From contig NC_088297.1 of assembly GCF_032854445.1 (NCBI RefSeq), positions 24,193,127 through 24,257,126 on the forward strand: a stretch of DNA of 64,000 nt, in the 5' to 3' direction. Below the pieces are notes generated by a model. That model searched no databases. It worked only from the letters and a program-made list of their open reading frames with translations, and was not told the DNA's origin. The position numbers and the translations under genes were made by a program. Below are positions 23,310 through 35,249 of this stretch, piece by piece. The stretch's first letter is position 1. Every line of letters begins with the position of its first letter. The stretch is from Liolophura sinensis (lineage: Eukaryota; Mollusca; Polyplacophora; Chitonida; Chitonidae).

Positions 23310-25872
23310 GGTACAAAGAAGGTTGGGTACGAAATGACATAGGCTCTAAATAGCTAGGTACAAAATAGTTTTGGTACGAAATGACATAGGTTCTAAATGG
23401 TTAGGTACAATGTAGCTTGGGTACGAAATGACAATGGCTCTAAATGGTTAGGTACAATGTAGTTTTGGTACGAAATAACATAGGTTCTAAATGGTTGGGT
23501 ACAATGTAGCTTGGGTACGAAATGGCATAGGTTCTAAATGGTTAGGTACAATGTAGCTTGGGTATGAAATGACAAAGGCTCTAAATGGTTGGGTACAATG
23601 TAGCTTGGGTACGAAATGGCATAGGTTCTAAATGGTTGGGTACAATGTAGCTTGGGTACGAAATGACATAGGCTCTAAATGGCTAGGTACAATGTAGTTT
23701 TGGTACGAAATAACATAGGTTCTAAATGGTTGGGTACAATGTAGCTTGGGTACGAAATGGCATAGGTTCTAAATGGTTGGGTACAATGTAGCTTGGGTAC
23801 GAAATGACAATGGCTCTAAATGGTTAGGTACAATGTAGTTTTGGTACGAAATAACATAGGTTCTAAATGGTTGGGTACAATGTAGCTTGGGTACGAAATG
23901 GCATAGGTTCTAAATGGTTAGGTACAATGTAGCTTGGGTATGAAATGACAAAGGCTCTAAATGGTTGGGTACAATGTAGCTTGGGTACGAAATGGCATAG
24001 GTTCTAAATGGCTAGGTACAATGTAGCTTGGGTACGAAATGACATAGGTTCTAAATGGCTAGGTACAATGTAGCTTGGGTACGAAATGGCATAGGTTCTA
24101 AATGGTTAGGTACAATGTAGCTTGGGTATGAAATGACAAAGGCTCTAAATGGTTGGGTACAATGTAGCTTGGGTACGAAATGGCATAGGTTCTAAATGGT
24201 TAGGTAAAATGTAGCTTGGGTACGAAATGACAAAGGCTCTAAATGGTTAGGTACAATGTAGCGTGGGTATGAAATGACAAAGGCTCTAAATGGTTGGGTA
24301 CAATGTAGCTTGGGTACGAAATGGCATAGGTTCTAAATGGTTGGGTACAATGTAGCTTGGGTACGAAATGACATAGGCTCTAAATGGCTAGGTACAATGT
24401 AGTTTTGGTACGAAATAACATAGGTTCTAAATGGTTGGGTACAATGTAGCTTGGGTACGAAATGGCATAGGTTCTAAATGGTTGGGTACAATGTAGCTTG
24501 GGTACGAAATGACAATGGCTCTAAATGGTTAGGTACAATGTAGTTTTGGTACGAAATAACATAGGTTCTAAATGGTTGGGTACAATGTAGCTTGGGTACG
24601 AAATGGCATAGGTTCTAAATGGTTAGGTACAATGTAGCTTGGGTATGAAATGACAAAGGCTCTAAATGGTTGGGTACAATGTAGCTTGGGTACGAAATGG
24701 CATAGGTTCTAAATGGCTAGGTACAATGTAGCTTGGGTACGAAATGACATAGGTTCTAAATGGCTAGGTACAATGTAGCTTGGGTACGAAATGGCATAGG
24801 TTCTAAATGGTTAGGTACAATGTAGCTTGGGTATGAAATGACAAAGGCTCTAAATGGTTGGGTACAATGTAGCTTGGGTACGAAATGGCATAGGTTCTAA
24901 ATGGTTAGGTAAAATGTAGCTTGGGTATGAAATGACAAAGGCTCTAAATGGTTAGGTACAATGTAGCGTGGGTATGAAATGACAAAGGCTCTAAATGGTT
25001 GGGTACAATGTAGCTTGGGTACGAAATGGCATAGGTTCTAAATGGTTAGGTAAAATGTAGCTTGGGTACGAAATGACAAAGGCTCTAAATGGTTAGGTAC
25101 AATGTAGCGTGGGTATGAAATGACAAAGGCTCTAAATGGTTGGGTACAATGTAGCTTGGGTACGAAATGGCATAGGTTCTAAATGGTTAGGTAAAATGTA
25201 GCTTGGGTACGAAATGACAAAGGCTCTAAATGGTTAGGTACAATGTAGTTTGGGTACGAAATGACATAGGCTCTAAATGACTAGGGACAAAATAGTTTTG
25301 GTACGAAATAACATAGGTTCTAAATGGTTGGGTACAATGTAGCTTGGGTACGAAATGACATAGGCTCTAAATGACTAGGGACAAAATAGTTTTGGTACGA
25401 AATGACATAGGTTCTAAATGGTTAGGTACAATGTAGCTTGGGTACGAAATGACAATGGCTCTAAATGGTTAGGTACAATGTAGTTTTGGTACGAAATAAC
25501 ATAGGTTCTAAATGGTTAGGTACAATGTAGCTTGGGTACGAAATGGCATAGGTTCTAAATGGCTAGGTACAATGTAGCTTGGGTACGAAATGACAAAGGC
25601 TCTAAATGGCTAGGTACAATGTAGCTTGGGTACGAAATGGCATAGGTTCTAAATGGTTAGGTACAATGTAGCTTGGGTACGAAATGGCATAGGTTTTAAA
25701 TGGTTAGGTACAATGTAGCTTGGGTACGAAATGACATAGGCTCTAAATGGTTAGGTACAAAATAGTTTTGGTAGGAAATGATATAGGTTCTAAATGGTTA
25801 GGTACAATGTAGCTTAGGTACGAAATGACCAAGGCTCTAAATGGTTAGGTACAAAGTAGTTTGGGTACGAAA
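23310..25872. repeat. 47-bp tandem array with 705-bp higher-order repeat
   Basis: About 54 units of AAATGGTTAGGTACAATGTA, GCTTGGGTAC, GAAATGACATAGGCTCT. Variant units recur with a 705-bp step (15 units). GCGTGGGTATG occurs at 24261 and 24966, and GGCTAGGTACAATGTAG with the TTTT variant at 23681 and 24386. The array ends about 50 bp from the splice donor of receptor exon 1. Confidence 0.95.
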
Positions 25873-25922
25873 ACCATATAATGTTTGGTTCATTAAGCCA
25901 TATACAAAAGCGTGTGTTTTAC

Positions 25923-26082
25923 CTGCAGCTCCGCACATTTCGGCCCCAAAGGCAAACTTGAAGGTCCCCGTGGTTTGTGGTAACAGAACAAGTACCCTGA
26001 GATCTTCTGCCGAACTCCAAGACAGAAACAGTGGAAGGAGAGAGAGCAGTCCGAAGGCGCTGGGGCTGGTTGGTGCAGGCAT
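25923..26082 (-). CDS. ANF-receptor-like gene, exon 1 (start codon and signal peptide)
   Basis: First coding exon. The ATG is the complement of 26080-26082 and the exon encodes 53 codons plus one base. Residues 1-25 are a typical signal peptide: a hydrophobic core around residues 10-22 (GLLSLLPLFLSW), then SSA as likely cleavage site. The mature protein starts EDLRVLVLLPQ. This has the strand-turn of ANF_receptor ectodomains, followed by KFAFGAEMCGAA with the first cysteine at residue 50. The donor is GTAAAAC directly after GCTGCAG. Role by family: extracellular ligand binding in a natriuretic-peptide receptor or receptor guanylate cyclase. The transmembrane and intracellular parts are outside the window, so enzyme or decoy type cannot be decided. 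The array-filled intron starts 50 bp downstream. Confidence 0.87.
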
Positions 26083-26468
26083 CGTGAATGACCCGCTTGT
26101 CTGTTTTGACAGTAGGTAAAGTACCAACGGTCCCCTCGTCCCCCAATTCATATTATTCACTCCTCTCATTCATAAACACCTTATTGCACACATTAGCGGC
26201 TCAGAGGGCATCGGCTGCGTACAATACACGGCGGCCTGCGAGGCGCAGCTTGATGCTCCACTCTTGTGTGTGCATTAGGATATTAGAGGCTACTACAGTG
26301 GGTAACACAGCACAAATCCTACGGAGATGAACTACGCGTGTACCGTAAGACTGACAAGTGTCAGGGAACCGCGAGCCAGTACCCAGAAATCTCCGCAAAA
26401 CTCAGTTACACGTTCGATTGGAGAAAGCTCTCCCAGAAAGTACTGTAGCGAACAGTTGTCCGTTCGCG

Positions 26469-26699
26469 GGGCCTCCGTGGCTCAGTCGGTTAGCGCGCTA
26501 GCGCAGCGTAACCCAGGAGTCTCTCACCACTGCGGTCGCTGTGAGTTCAAGCCCATCTCATTCTGGCTTTCTCTCCCGCCGTACGTGGGTTCCCCGGTTG
26601 TGCCCGGTTTCCTCCCACCATAATGCTGGCCGCCGTCGTATAAGTGAAACATTCTTGAGTACGGTGTAAAACACCAATTAAATAAATAAATAAATAAAT
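26469..26699 (+). mobile_element. tRNA-derived SINE, full length
   Basis: GGCCTCCGTGGCTCAGTCGG with GTTAGCGCGCTAGCGCAGCG forms the head. TGTGAGTTCAAGCCC is the B box. CACCATAATGCTGGCCGCCG and the (AAAT)n tail follow. The middle is shortened, lacking part of the GTCTTTCAGCAACCTGCGG segment. A good reference copy with intact Pol III boxes. Confidence 0.93.
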
Positions 26700-26879
26700 C
26701 CGGTCGCCATTTCGCTCACTTTGCTAAATTATGACATTTACAAATGAGAACTTCGCACAGGTAAATAGACATTACTGAGACTGTGACCTTAACATTTTCC
26801 ATGTCCATTTTGTTTTCGTAGGAGTCACGTTATATGCTTAATAATTTCAAATCTGAAGTTCTACAATCCTTCCTATGAT

Positions 26880-27147
26880 TGGTTGGCTCAGTTGGTTAGC
26901 GCGCTAGCGCAGCGTAATGACCCAGGAGTCTGTCACCAATGCGGTAGCTGTGAGTTCAAGTCCAGCTCATGCTGGCTTCCTCTCCGGCCGTACGTGGGAA
27001 GGTTTGGCAGCAACCTGCGGATGATCGTGAGTTTCCCCCGGGCTGTGCCCGGTTTCCTCCCACCATAATGCTGGCCACCGTCGTATAAGTGAAATATTCT
27101 TGAGTACGGCGTAAATCATCAATCAATCAAATAAATAAATAACTAAA
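26880..27147 (+). mobile_element. tRNA-derived SINE, full length
   Basis: Begins GGTTGGCTCAGTTGGTTAGC and keeps the complete body, including AGCAACCTGCGGATGATCGT and GGGCTGTGCCCGGTTTCCTC. The tail ends ATCAATCAATCAAATAAATA. Only about 180 bp from the preceding copy, in the same orientation. Confidence 0.93.
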
Positions 27148-27424
27148 TCCTTTGACTGGTCATATGTGGACGTAAAACAGCATCCTAAAAATGAACGCTT
27201 TTTATGAATGAGTGAATGATTATGGTTTAGCGCCACCTCGGCGGTATTTCAGCCATATCGCGGCGACGTTATTTTGGACGTGTGAGCTACAAAACAAAAA
27301 CACATCTACCAGGCTTGTAGGCTGGAAAGTTCTTACCATATTCCAAAACACGAGACAAAAATTGCGCAAGTGTGTATAGTTTGCAAATCAAAACCGTTAA
27401 TCCTGTCAAATGGCGCATTCTTTA

Positions 27425-28220
27425 ATCTTGTCAAACAACGCATCATTCAATCCGACCAAACAACGCATCATTCAATCCCACCAAACAACGTATCATTTGA
27501 TCCCGCCAAACAATGCATCATTCAGTTCCACCTAACAACGTATCATTTGATCCCACCAAACAACGTATCATTTGATCCCGCCAAACAACACATCATTCAG
27601 TCCCACCTAGCAATGTATCATTTGATCCCACCAAACAATGCATCATTTGATCCCGCCAAACGACACATCATTCATTCCCGCCAAACAACGCATCACTGAA
27701 TCCAGCCAAAAAACGCACCATTCATTCCCGCCAAACAACACATCATTCAATCCCACCAATGAACACATCATTCAATCCCACCAATGAACATATCATTCAT
27801 TCCCACCAATGAACATATCATTCATTCCCGCCAAACAACGTATCATTTGATCCCGCAAAACAACACATCCTTCAATCCCGCCAAACAACACATCATTCAA
27901 TCCCACCAATGAACACATCATTCATTCCCGCCAAACCACGCATCATTTGATCCCACCAAACAACGTATCATTTGATCCCGCCAAACAACACATCATTCAT
28001 TCCCGCCAAACCACGCATCATTCAATCCTGCCAACAACGCAGCATTCAATCCCACCAAACAACGCATCATTCAATCCCACCAAACAACGCATCATTCAAT
28101 CCCACCAAACAACGCATCATTCAATTCCGCCAAACAACGCATCATTCAATCCCGCCAAACAACGCATCATTCAATCCAGACAAACAACGCATCATTCAAT
28201 CCCGCAAAACAACACATCCC
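27425..28220. repeat. 25-bp tandem array
   Basis: About 32 units of CAAACAACGCATCATTCAAT plus CCCAC. Sub-variants CAATGAACACATC and TATCATTTGATCCC alternate. The right third is the most homogeneous. Confidence 0.93.
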
Positions 28221-28309
28221 AACAAAATGGCTGATCATTTATTTATCGCCATTATCTAAGATGCATATTAAGTAATATGCCTGTCTTGAGCTTATTCTGG
28301 CGCATCAGG

Positions 28310-29100
28310 TTATACCGTCAAATTATCTCCAAGTCGAAACTGTCAAATCATCTAACACTAAATATTCATCTTGTAGTCGAAACTGTTAAATCATCTAAAA
28401 CTAACCATTCATCCAGTAGATGAAACTGTCAAATCATCTAATAACAGCTAATTATCCGGTAGGTAAAACTGTCAAATCATCTAATACTAATCATTCATCC
28501 AGTAGATGAAACTGTCAAATCATCTCATGCTAAACATTCATCCAGTAGACAGAACTGTCAAATCATCTAATACTAACCATTCATCCAGTAGACAAAACTG
28601 TCAAATTATCTAATACTAACCATTCATCCAGTAGACAGAACTGTGAAATCATGTGATATTAACCATTCATCCAGTAGACAAAACTGTCAAATCATCTAAT
28701 ACTAACCATTCATTCAGTAGACAGAACTGTGAAATCATGTGATATTAACCATTCATCCAGTAGACAAAACTGTGAAATCATCTAATACTAACTATTTATC
28801 AAGTAGACAAAACTGTCAAATCATATAATACTAACCATTCATTCAGTAGACAAAACTGTCAAATCATCTCATGCTAAACATCCATCCAGTAGATAAAACT
28901 GTCAAATCATCTGATACTGACCATTCATCCAGTAGATAAAACTGTCAAATCATCTAATACTAACCATTCATCCAGTAGATAAAACTGTCAAATCATCTAA
29001 TGCTGACCATTCACCCAGTAGACAAAACTGTCAAATTATCTAATACTAACTATTTATCCAGTAGACAAAACTGTCAAATTTTAAAATTGTCAAATCTAGT
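28310..29100. repeat. 42-bp tandem array
   Basis: About 18 units of AAACTGTCAAATCATCTAAT plus ACTAACCATTCATCCAGTAGAC. A 25-bp derivative continues in the next block. Confidence 0.92.
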
Positions 29101-29965
29101 AGCCAAAATTGTCAAAATATCTAGCAGACGAAAATATCAAACCCAGCAGTCTACACTGTCAAATTATGTAATCGTTAAAAATTACGGAACGTCTCCTTAA
29201 GCCTCGGAACCAAAGCTGTCAAATTATTTTGTAGTTTAATTTGTGGAATAGTTTTTGTGGTATTTGTGGTAGTTAAAACTCCTAAACCTTCTTCTTGCTG
29301 ACAAACTGACAAATCATCCAGATGTCAAAAGTGTTTAAATAATAAATGGTCAAAATTGTCAAATTATTTTGTAGTCAAATTTATGATATCATCTTATAAA
29401 AATCTTATATAATAAAAACTGTTAAACACTGTTAAAAGTGAAAACTGTCAATTCGTCTAGTTTAGCAGTCAATCCTTTTAAATCATTTTGCAGTCAAACC
29501 TGTGAAATCAACTAATAGTCAAAGTTAACCAGGCACCTAGTAGACAAAACTGTTAAATCATCTCGTAACCAAACTTGTCAAATCAAGTTGTAGTGAAAGC
29601 TGTCAAATCATCTAGCGGTCTAAACTTTCGAATCACCTTGTAGTCAAGGCTGCGGAATCATGTGATAGTCAAACCTTTCAAATTATCTAGTGGTCAACAG
29701 TTCAATGTTTTAGTTGTCTAAGTTGTCAAATCATATAGTTCTCATTACTGTTAAATCATGTGTTAGTTAAATTTTTCAAATCATATAGCAGTTAAATTTG
29801 TCAAATCATTTAGCAGCTAAATTTGTCAAATCAATATAGCAGTTAAATTTGTCAAATCATATAGCAGTTAAATTTGTCAAATCATATGGCAGTTAAATTT
29901 GTCAAATCATATAGCAGTTAAATTTGTCAAATCATATAGCAGTTAAAATTTCAAAATTTTCCAGG
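29101..29965. repeat. Decayed extension of the 42-bp array
   Basis: CTGTCAAATCAT and TAGTCAAA motifs recur irregularly. From 29765 to 29945 they become a regular 25-bp unit, TTAAATTTGTCAAATCATAT plus AGCAG. Confidence 0.75.
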
Positions 29966-30059
29966 CAACCAAACATGCCAAATGATACAATAATTTAATC
30001 AGCATATTTTCGAAATACTCCCGAACTACGTCTGTGTGTATAGCAGGTCATTCCCGCGC

Positions 30060-30605
30060 GGGGTATATATTTATATATTAATTTACTTGATTGGTGGTTT
30101 ATGCTGGACATGCTGGAAGACCATCCCCCGTACAGCCGAAGAGGAAGCCAGCATGAACTGGACTTATGATGGAAGACCTTCCCTCGTACGGCCGAAGAGG
30201 AAGCCAGCATGAACTGGACTTATGCTGGAAGACCATCCCTCGTACAGCCGAAGAGGAAGCCAGCATGAACTGGACTTATGCTGGAAGACCTTCCCTCGTA
30301 CGGCCGAAGAGGAAGCCAGCATGAACTGGACTTATGATGGAAGACCATCCCTCGTACAGCCGAAGAGGAAGCCAGGATGAACTGGACTTATGCTGGAAGG
30401 CCTTCCCTCGTACGGCCGAAGAGGAAGCCAGCATGAGCTGGACTTATGATGGAAGACCATCCCTCGTACAGCCAAAGAGGAAGCCAGGATGAACTGGACT
30501 TATGCTGGAAGGCATTCCCTCGTACGGCCGAAGAGGGAGCCAGCATGAACTGGACTTCAACCCTCAGCGACCACTTTGGTGACACGCGTGGTATTGATTT
30601 GTAAA
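30060..30605 (-). mobile_element. SINE with internal 56-bp tandem expansion
   Basis: The flanks are minus-oriented SINE: ACTTGATTGGTGGTTTATGC at the tail side, and CTTCAACCCTCAGCGACCAC (complement of the B-box region) at the head side. Between them the segment TATGCTGGAAGACCTTCCCT, CGTACGGCCGAAGAGGAAGC, CAGCATGAACTGGACT is repeated about eight times. Its period is 56 bp, measured at GCAT starts 30151, 30207 and 30263. The unit is the complement of the normal SINE interior, so the array grew inside one SINE insertion. Confidence 0.88.
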
Positions 30606-31309
30606 TCATAACCATTTATGGGTTCGTTTTTTCGGTAAATAATGCAAGACCTGGAATATAGCCAAGTTTATTTGCACAGATTATTGTTAGAGAAGACACA
30701 GTGAAGCTCTTTCTTAGAACAGTTGATATCTTGAATATTTATTACTGATTCTCAACAGCGCTTGTTTTTATTCATCTATAACTTGCTTTATTACTCACGA
30801 ACTTCACCAGATAATGTGTAGCTCATCGAATGGTCTTAAAGGCTGCACAGACTATCTCTAGAGCCTCGTCGGCCGGGGGTTGTCACCAAGGCAAAACGAT
30901 CTCTCGTGTGCCGTCGGCTGTGGACTGTCAACAAGGCACAACCGGCAATTACCGATGAAGGGGACATCCTCACATTCCCGTCCCAGGGGTAGAATAACGA
31001 TAATCCGACATGCACCTTCTCGTTATGCCGAGGATAGATTTATAGAGCGTATCGTTCCCTAGATGTTGCACGGTCAATTTGGTTTGGGCCGTAACAGCTT
31101 TCCAGTCTGTGTCTGTGTCTGTGTGGCAGTTAGCTAGATGATTAACCCAACAGCTAAACTATAAAGCATATCATATTTCCTTCTGTGTAATTATTATTAC
31201 CCCACGCGGCTGTTTGTGAAGTGCGCTTACAATGTGCTGATGTACATCACTTACCACTGAGCAGCCTGATCAGTGCATACACACGTGAGATCCTATTTCA
31301 CCATACAAT

Positions 31310-31500
31310 GGGATCGTGCGTTCGAATCCAGCTCATTTTTTGTTTGTTTTGTTTTGGCTTTTGTCAGGTCATTTTGCATATGTTTGTGGTTTACTCCCGG
31401 CACTCTGGTTCCTTCACGCATACACCCTGTCGTCGTTATATAAGTAAAAAAATATTATTAAAACGACGTTAAAACACCTGTCAGATAAACAAATAAAACA
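31310..31500 (+). mobile_element. SINE of the second family, decayed
   Basis: GTTCGAATCCAGCTCATTTT is a B-box-like segment. It is followed by GGTTTACTCCCGGCACTCTG, CGTCGTTATATAAGTAAAAA and an AAACAAATAAAAC tail. This matches the 57208 family. Confidence 0.6.
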
Positions 31501-31587
31501 AAAAGTTGCTCTGAGCTCAGCATTGATAGATTAAAGCAAGGTAACAAGACTGGTTGGCCCGGTGCCAGTATAATGTGACTGGGTGAG

Positions 31588-31760
31588 GTGCAATGTCTGG
31601 TGTCTTCGGCATGATACTTCAGTGGTAAGCATCACAGACTTACCTGGCCACAAGAAGACACAGTATATGTACACACACATAATGACTCCTGCACGCCATA
31701 TGACTGTAAAATTGTTAACTACGACGTAAAACCTCAAGCATACATACATGTACGTGTGAT
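31588..31760 (-). mobile_element. Copy of the 'cttgggtttaacgtcgtac' repeat family
   Basis: On the minus strand it reads ATGCTTGAGGTTTTACGTCG, TAGTTAACAATTTTACAGTC, ATATGGCG, then GGAGTCATTATGTGTGTGTA. Related to copies at 33693, 33955, 44695 and 61540. Confidence 0.65.
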
Positions 31761-32734
31761 GTACAGATAAGTACACCATAAGAAAAGGGATCACGAACGG
31801 AGAGAGTGGAGAAATCAACAAACTCCTTCTGGATTTGAACCCCTGACATGCAGCTATGTGTTTTATATTTCCGGGAGACAAGTGGTCTACACATGACGTG
31901 CAGCTATGTGTGCCATATTTCTGGGAGATAGGTGGCCTTCAACAGACGTTAGACTGCTCAAACCGTCACAATACTCCATGAACGCTGGGTGAAGAGGAAT
32001 CCATAAACCCCAACGACCGGTTTTGTAGGCTCACATAGTTCTTCTCACCCCGGCTATTCTAAAAAAGACCTTTCCCACTCTGCCACGATGTATATAAATG
32101 AGATTTATTCTTGTTCACGTGTACAATTCAGTGTCTTTGAGTTTTAGCGGGATTTTCATGTATACCATTCAGTTGGTCGAGATGTTGTTATTTAGATTTT
32201 AAAAACACATTTTACGGATTTTGAGATGATTACTGTATTGTGAAATTGGGGCGGATTGTAAAGGTCTCAACTTAAGAGCTAAAATGTACCACGATGTATC
32301 TAAATCATATTTATATAGAGTCCTAAACGTGTTGACTTGAGCAATTGATTCTCTTTGAGTTTCATCCTAATTTTCATGTACACCTTTCACTTTGTCGAGA
32401 CGTTCTTGTTTAAATAAAAGAACATTTTACTGATTTTGACATGATTACTGTATTGTGAAATTGAGTCAAATTATAAAAGTCTGACCATAAAAGTTGTATG
32501 GCATTGCCTACTGTACAACAAATGTTGTACATGCCTAGATTTATCCTGAGGTGTTTAGTAATTTGACGTCGTGAATCACAGCAAACATTTTTGCCATTCT
32601 TAGGTTGTGATCGCTGGTTCCTCGAATGTGGTGTCACGTGTTCCATTCAAAATGCGATTAGCTTTGGAGGTCGATAAGTGGTCATCATCGCTTGTTTGAC
32701 TGTTTGCTTGGCTGAAAACCACCTGTTTTCCACC

Positions 32735-32930
32735 AGTATTTATTTATTTACTTATTTGAATGGTGTTTTACGTCGTACTCAAGAATATTTCATTTATACG
32801 ACGGCGGCCACCATTATTGTGGGGGGTAACTCTGACAGAGCCCGCAGAAAATTTACGACCATCTGCAGGTTGCTGGACCACCTTCTCATGTACAACCGGA
32901 GAGGAAGCCGGCTTGAGCTCTCGTCATCAG
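32735..32930 (-). mobile_element. tRNA-derived SINE, 5' truncated
   Basis: The (TTTA)n tail, TGGTGTTTTACGTCGTACTC, GACGGCGGCCACCATTATTG and the internal AACCGGAGAGGAAGCCGGCT show a minus-oriented copy without the tRNA head. Confidence 0.85.
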
Positions 32931-33692
32931 CATGTCGTCAGAGAAGAGAATTATTCTTGAGAACGACAATTGTTATTAATCAAAAGAAATAAATGAATTC
33001 AACAAATATTCCCATATTTCTGAATAGAAAGGACAACTAAAAGATTTTGCCCGTATATTATTCGTACATAATATTTTCCTTGATGTTTCTAGAAAAAGAT
33101 CTGAATTCTATATTCTGAAATTTATCAATACAGGCCAGTCAGCTGTTCGCGGTTTTGAATATATATATTTGCCTTAGTCAGAATAGTCCCCGTTCCGCGA
33201 AGTAGTTGTTATCGAACGAGCTTCAGCGTCTAATATTTAACTGCGAAAAGTGGAAATTAACACTTAATTTACAATCAGGTAACAGATGCGATCAGCGCGT
33301 TTATCAGTAATTAATTGCTTGTGAATTGATTGCACTCAATGGACCCGTCAAGCGCATGCAGGTCATAAAAAGTGCAATTACCTGTAATTCATTACCTAAT
33401 TCATTTCATTAGCTAGTCGCATTCAGTTTGTTATCTGTTTTACTGACCATAAGTACGATTATTCAGGTTAGGGCAAAAAAGTGCTAACACCGGGTTTTGT
33501 GGTCATTACTTTTCCGTTTTCCATATGCTTTATTTCACGCCATTTATTTAATTTGCTTCATTAGTGTTTTATGAGTTACCGTTCACAAATTTGACGGCAT
33601 TTTAGTCAGGTACCTGAGCATGTTGATAACTTACTAAAGATTAAGGACTTCCGTCACCCATAAAACTGACCACCGTCATATAAGTGAGTGAA

Positions 33693-33935
33693 TGAGTGAG
33701 TGAGTGCTTGGGATTTAACGTCGTACTTAACAAGTTTTCAGTCATATGACGACGAAGGAATCCTTAGAGTGCATGTGCCTTCTTGTTGCAGGATGGATTT
33801 CCACCACTCTTTTATCTAGTGCTCCTTCAATGACGCCTTACCGAAGGCAAGTAAACCGACCCGCCCGAGCCATTATACTGATACGGGTCAACCAATCGTT
33901 TCACTATCCTCTTCATGCTGAACGCCATCTTGAGT
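33693..33935 (+). mobile_element. 'cttgggtttaacgtcgtac' repeat, copy 1 of a tandem pair
   Basis: (GAGT)n, then GCTTGGGATTTAACGTCGTA, AGTCATATGACGACGAAGGA, GGATTTCCACCACTC and CCTTACCGAAGGCAAGTAA. Followed at once by a second copy. A short second-family SINE tail (AAAACTGACCACCGTCATAT) precedes it. Confidence 0.75.
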
Positions 33936-34195
33936 GAGTGAGTGAGTGAGTGAGTGAGTGAGTGCTTGGGTTTAACGTCGAACTTAGCAATTTTTCCGTC
34001 ATATGACGACAAAGGAGTCATTGGAGTGTATGTAATGAACCTCCTTGCTGCAGGACGGATTTCCACAGCACTTTTGTGTAGCGCTGCTTCACTGAGGCGA
34101 CTTTACCGAAGGCAAGTAAGCCGCACCACCCGAGCCATTACACTTATTCTGGCCAACTAGTAGTTGCACTGCCCCTTTAATAATGAACGCCAAGC
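33936..34195 (+). mobile_element. 'cttgggtttaacgtcgtac' repeat, copy 2 of a tandem pair
   Basis: (GAGT)n, GCTTGGGTTTAACGTCGAAC, TCATATGACGACAAAGGAGT, GGACGGATTTCCACAGCAC and TTACCGAAGGCAAGTAAGCC align with the preceding copy over about 200 bp. A (GAGT)n stretch separates the two. Confidence 0.75.
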
Positions 34196-34507
34196 GAAGA
34201 AGTTACAACTTTTTCCTTTTTTCTCATGTCTTAGGTGTGACCCAGGATTGACCCTGGATGTACCGCCTCCGAAGCGAACGCTCTACTAAATGTGCGAAAC
34301 CTCTTGAGCAGGTCATTTAAAAGACAATGAAATCAAATGGAAAAAACATCCATTGAATCCAAAGATTAATTCGATCACGTGCCGTCATTATTCACAAATG
34401 AAATACCAAAGTATTGTTTTAGGAGTTTTATAGATCACTACCCCGTCTACAGGGGAATCTAGGCGTCGGATTGGACCTTCGTATACCTATTGTCCAACAT
34501 AATGCAA

Positions 34508-34700
34508 TAGAGACTCCGGCAGGGAGCTCTGGTAGAGTGGTTAAACGTTCTTGCCTTTCAGTCGCTAATACGCATGAGGAGCGGGTGATGACACTGATAG
34601 ATTGTCCTGCTCTTCGTGTGCGTTGTGCTTTGATGAATTTCAGCGATCGACGGCGTTCGTGTCTCCACTTGTCTTAATACCACCAACACGCTACATATAT
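34508..34700 (+). mobile_element. tRNA-like head of the second SINE family
   Basis: GGTAGAGTGGTTAAACGTTC and TTGCCTTTCAGTCGCTAATA resemble the start of the 57208 element. No body or tail could be traced. Confidence 0.5.
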
Positions 34701-34914
34701 CTACACGTCACACGTAGGTAATATCATCAGTGACTAGCAAAAGGCAGCTGGTTTATCTCGGGTACTTTAGTTACATGGCGCCTTCAGGATTATGGGTGAC
34801 AGGAACGTCCATTCATTTCTTAATTGACTGTTACATAACGTCATAAACTCAAAAATTTTATTGTGGGTTAAGTGAAGTAGTTTTGACTTTAGGTTAAGTT
34901 GTTTGTCATGTAAG

Positions 34915-35245
34915 TCACAGAGGCCATTGGTTTGTCAGGTACCTCACAAAGGCCAGTGGTTTGTCAGGTAACTCACAAAGGTCAGTGGTTTGTCAGGTAC
35001 CTAACAAAGGCCAGTGGTTTGTCAGGTAACTCACAAAGGTCAGTGGTTTGTCAGGTACCTCACAAAGGTCAGTGGTTTGTCAGGTACCTAACAAAGGCTA
35101 GTGGTTTATCAGGTAACTCACAAAGGTCAGTGGTCTGTCAGGTAACTCACAAAGGTCAGTGGTTTGTCAGTTAACTCACAAAGGTCAGTGGTCTGTCAGG
35201 TAACTCACAAAGGTCAGTGGTTTGTCAGTTAACTCACAAAGGCCA
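34915..35245. repeat. 29-bp tandem array
   Basis: About 11 units of GTTTGTCAGGTACCTCACAA plus AGGCCAGTG. TACCT and TAACT versions alternate. Confidence 0.92.
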
Positions 35246-35249
35246 ATCA

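Noticed and set aside
26469-26545. Genuine tRNA gene in the SINE head
   Set aside because: The A and B boxes are present, but the cloverleaf cannot be completed, and the sequence continues into a repeated SINE body and tail.
27425-28220. Regularly spaced repeats resembling a CRISPR array
   Set aside because: The units are contiguous 25-bp tandem copies with no unique spacers, and the sequence is eukaryotic.
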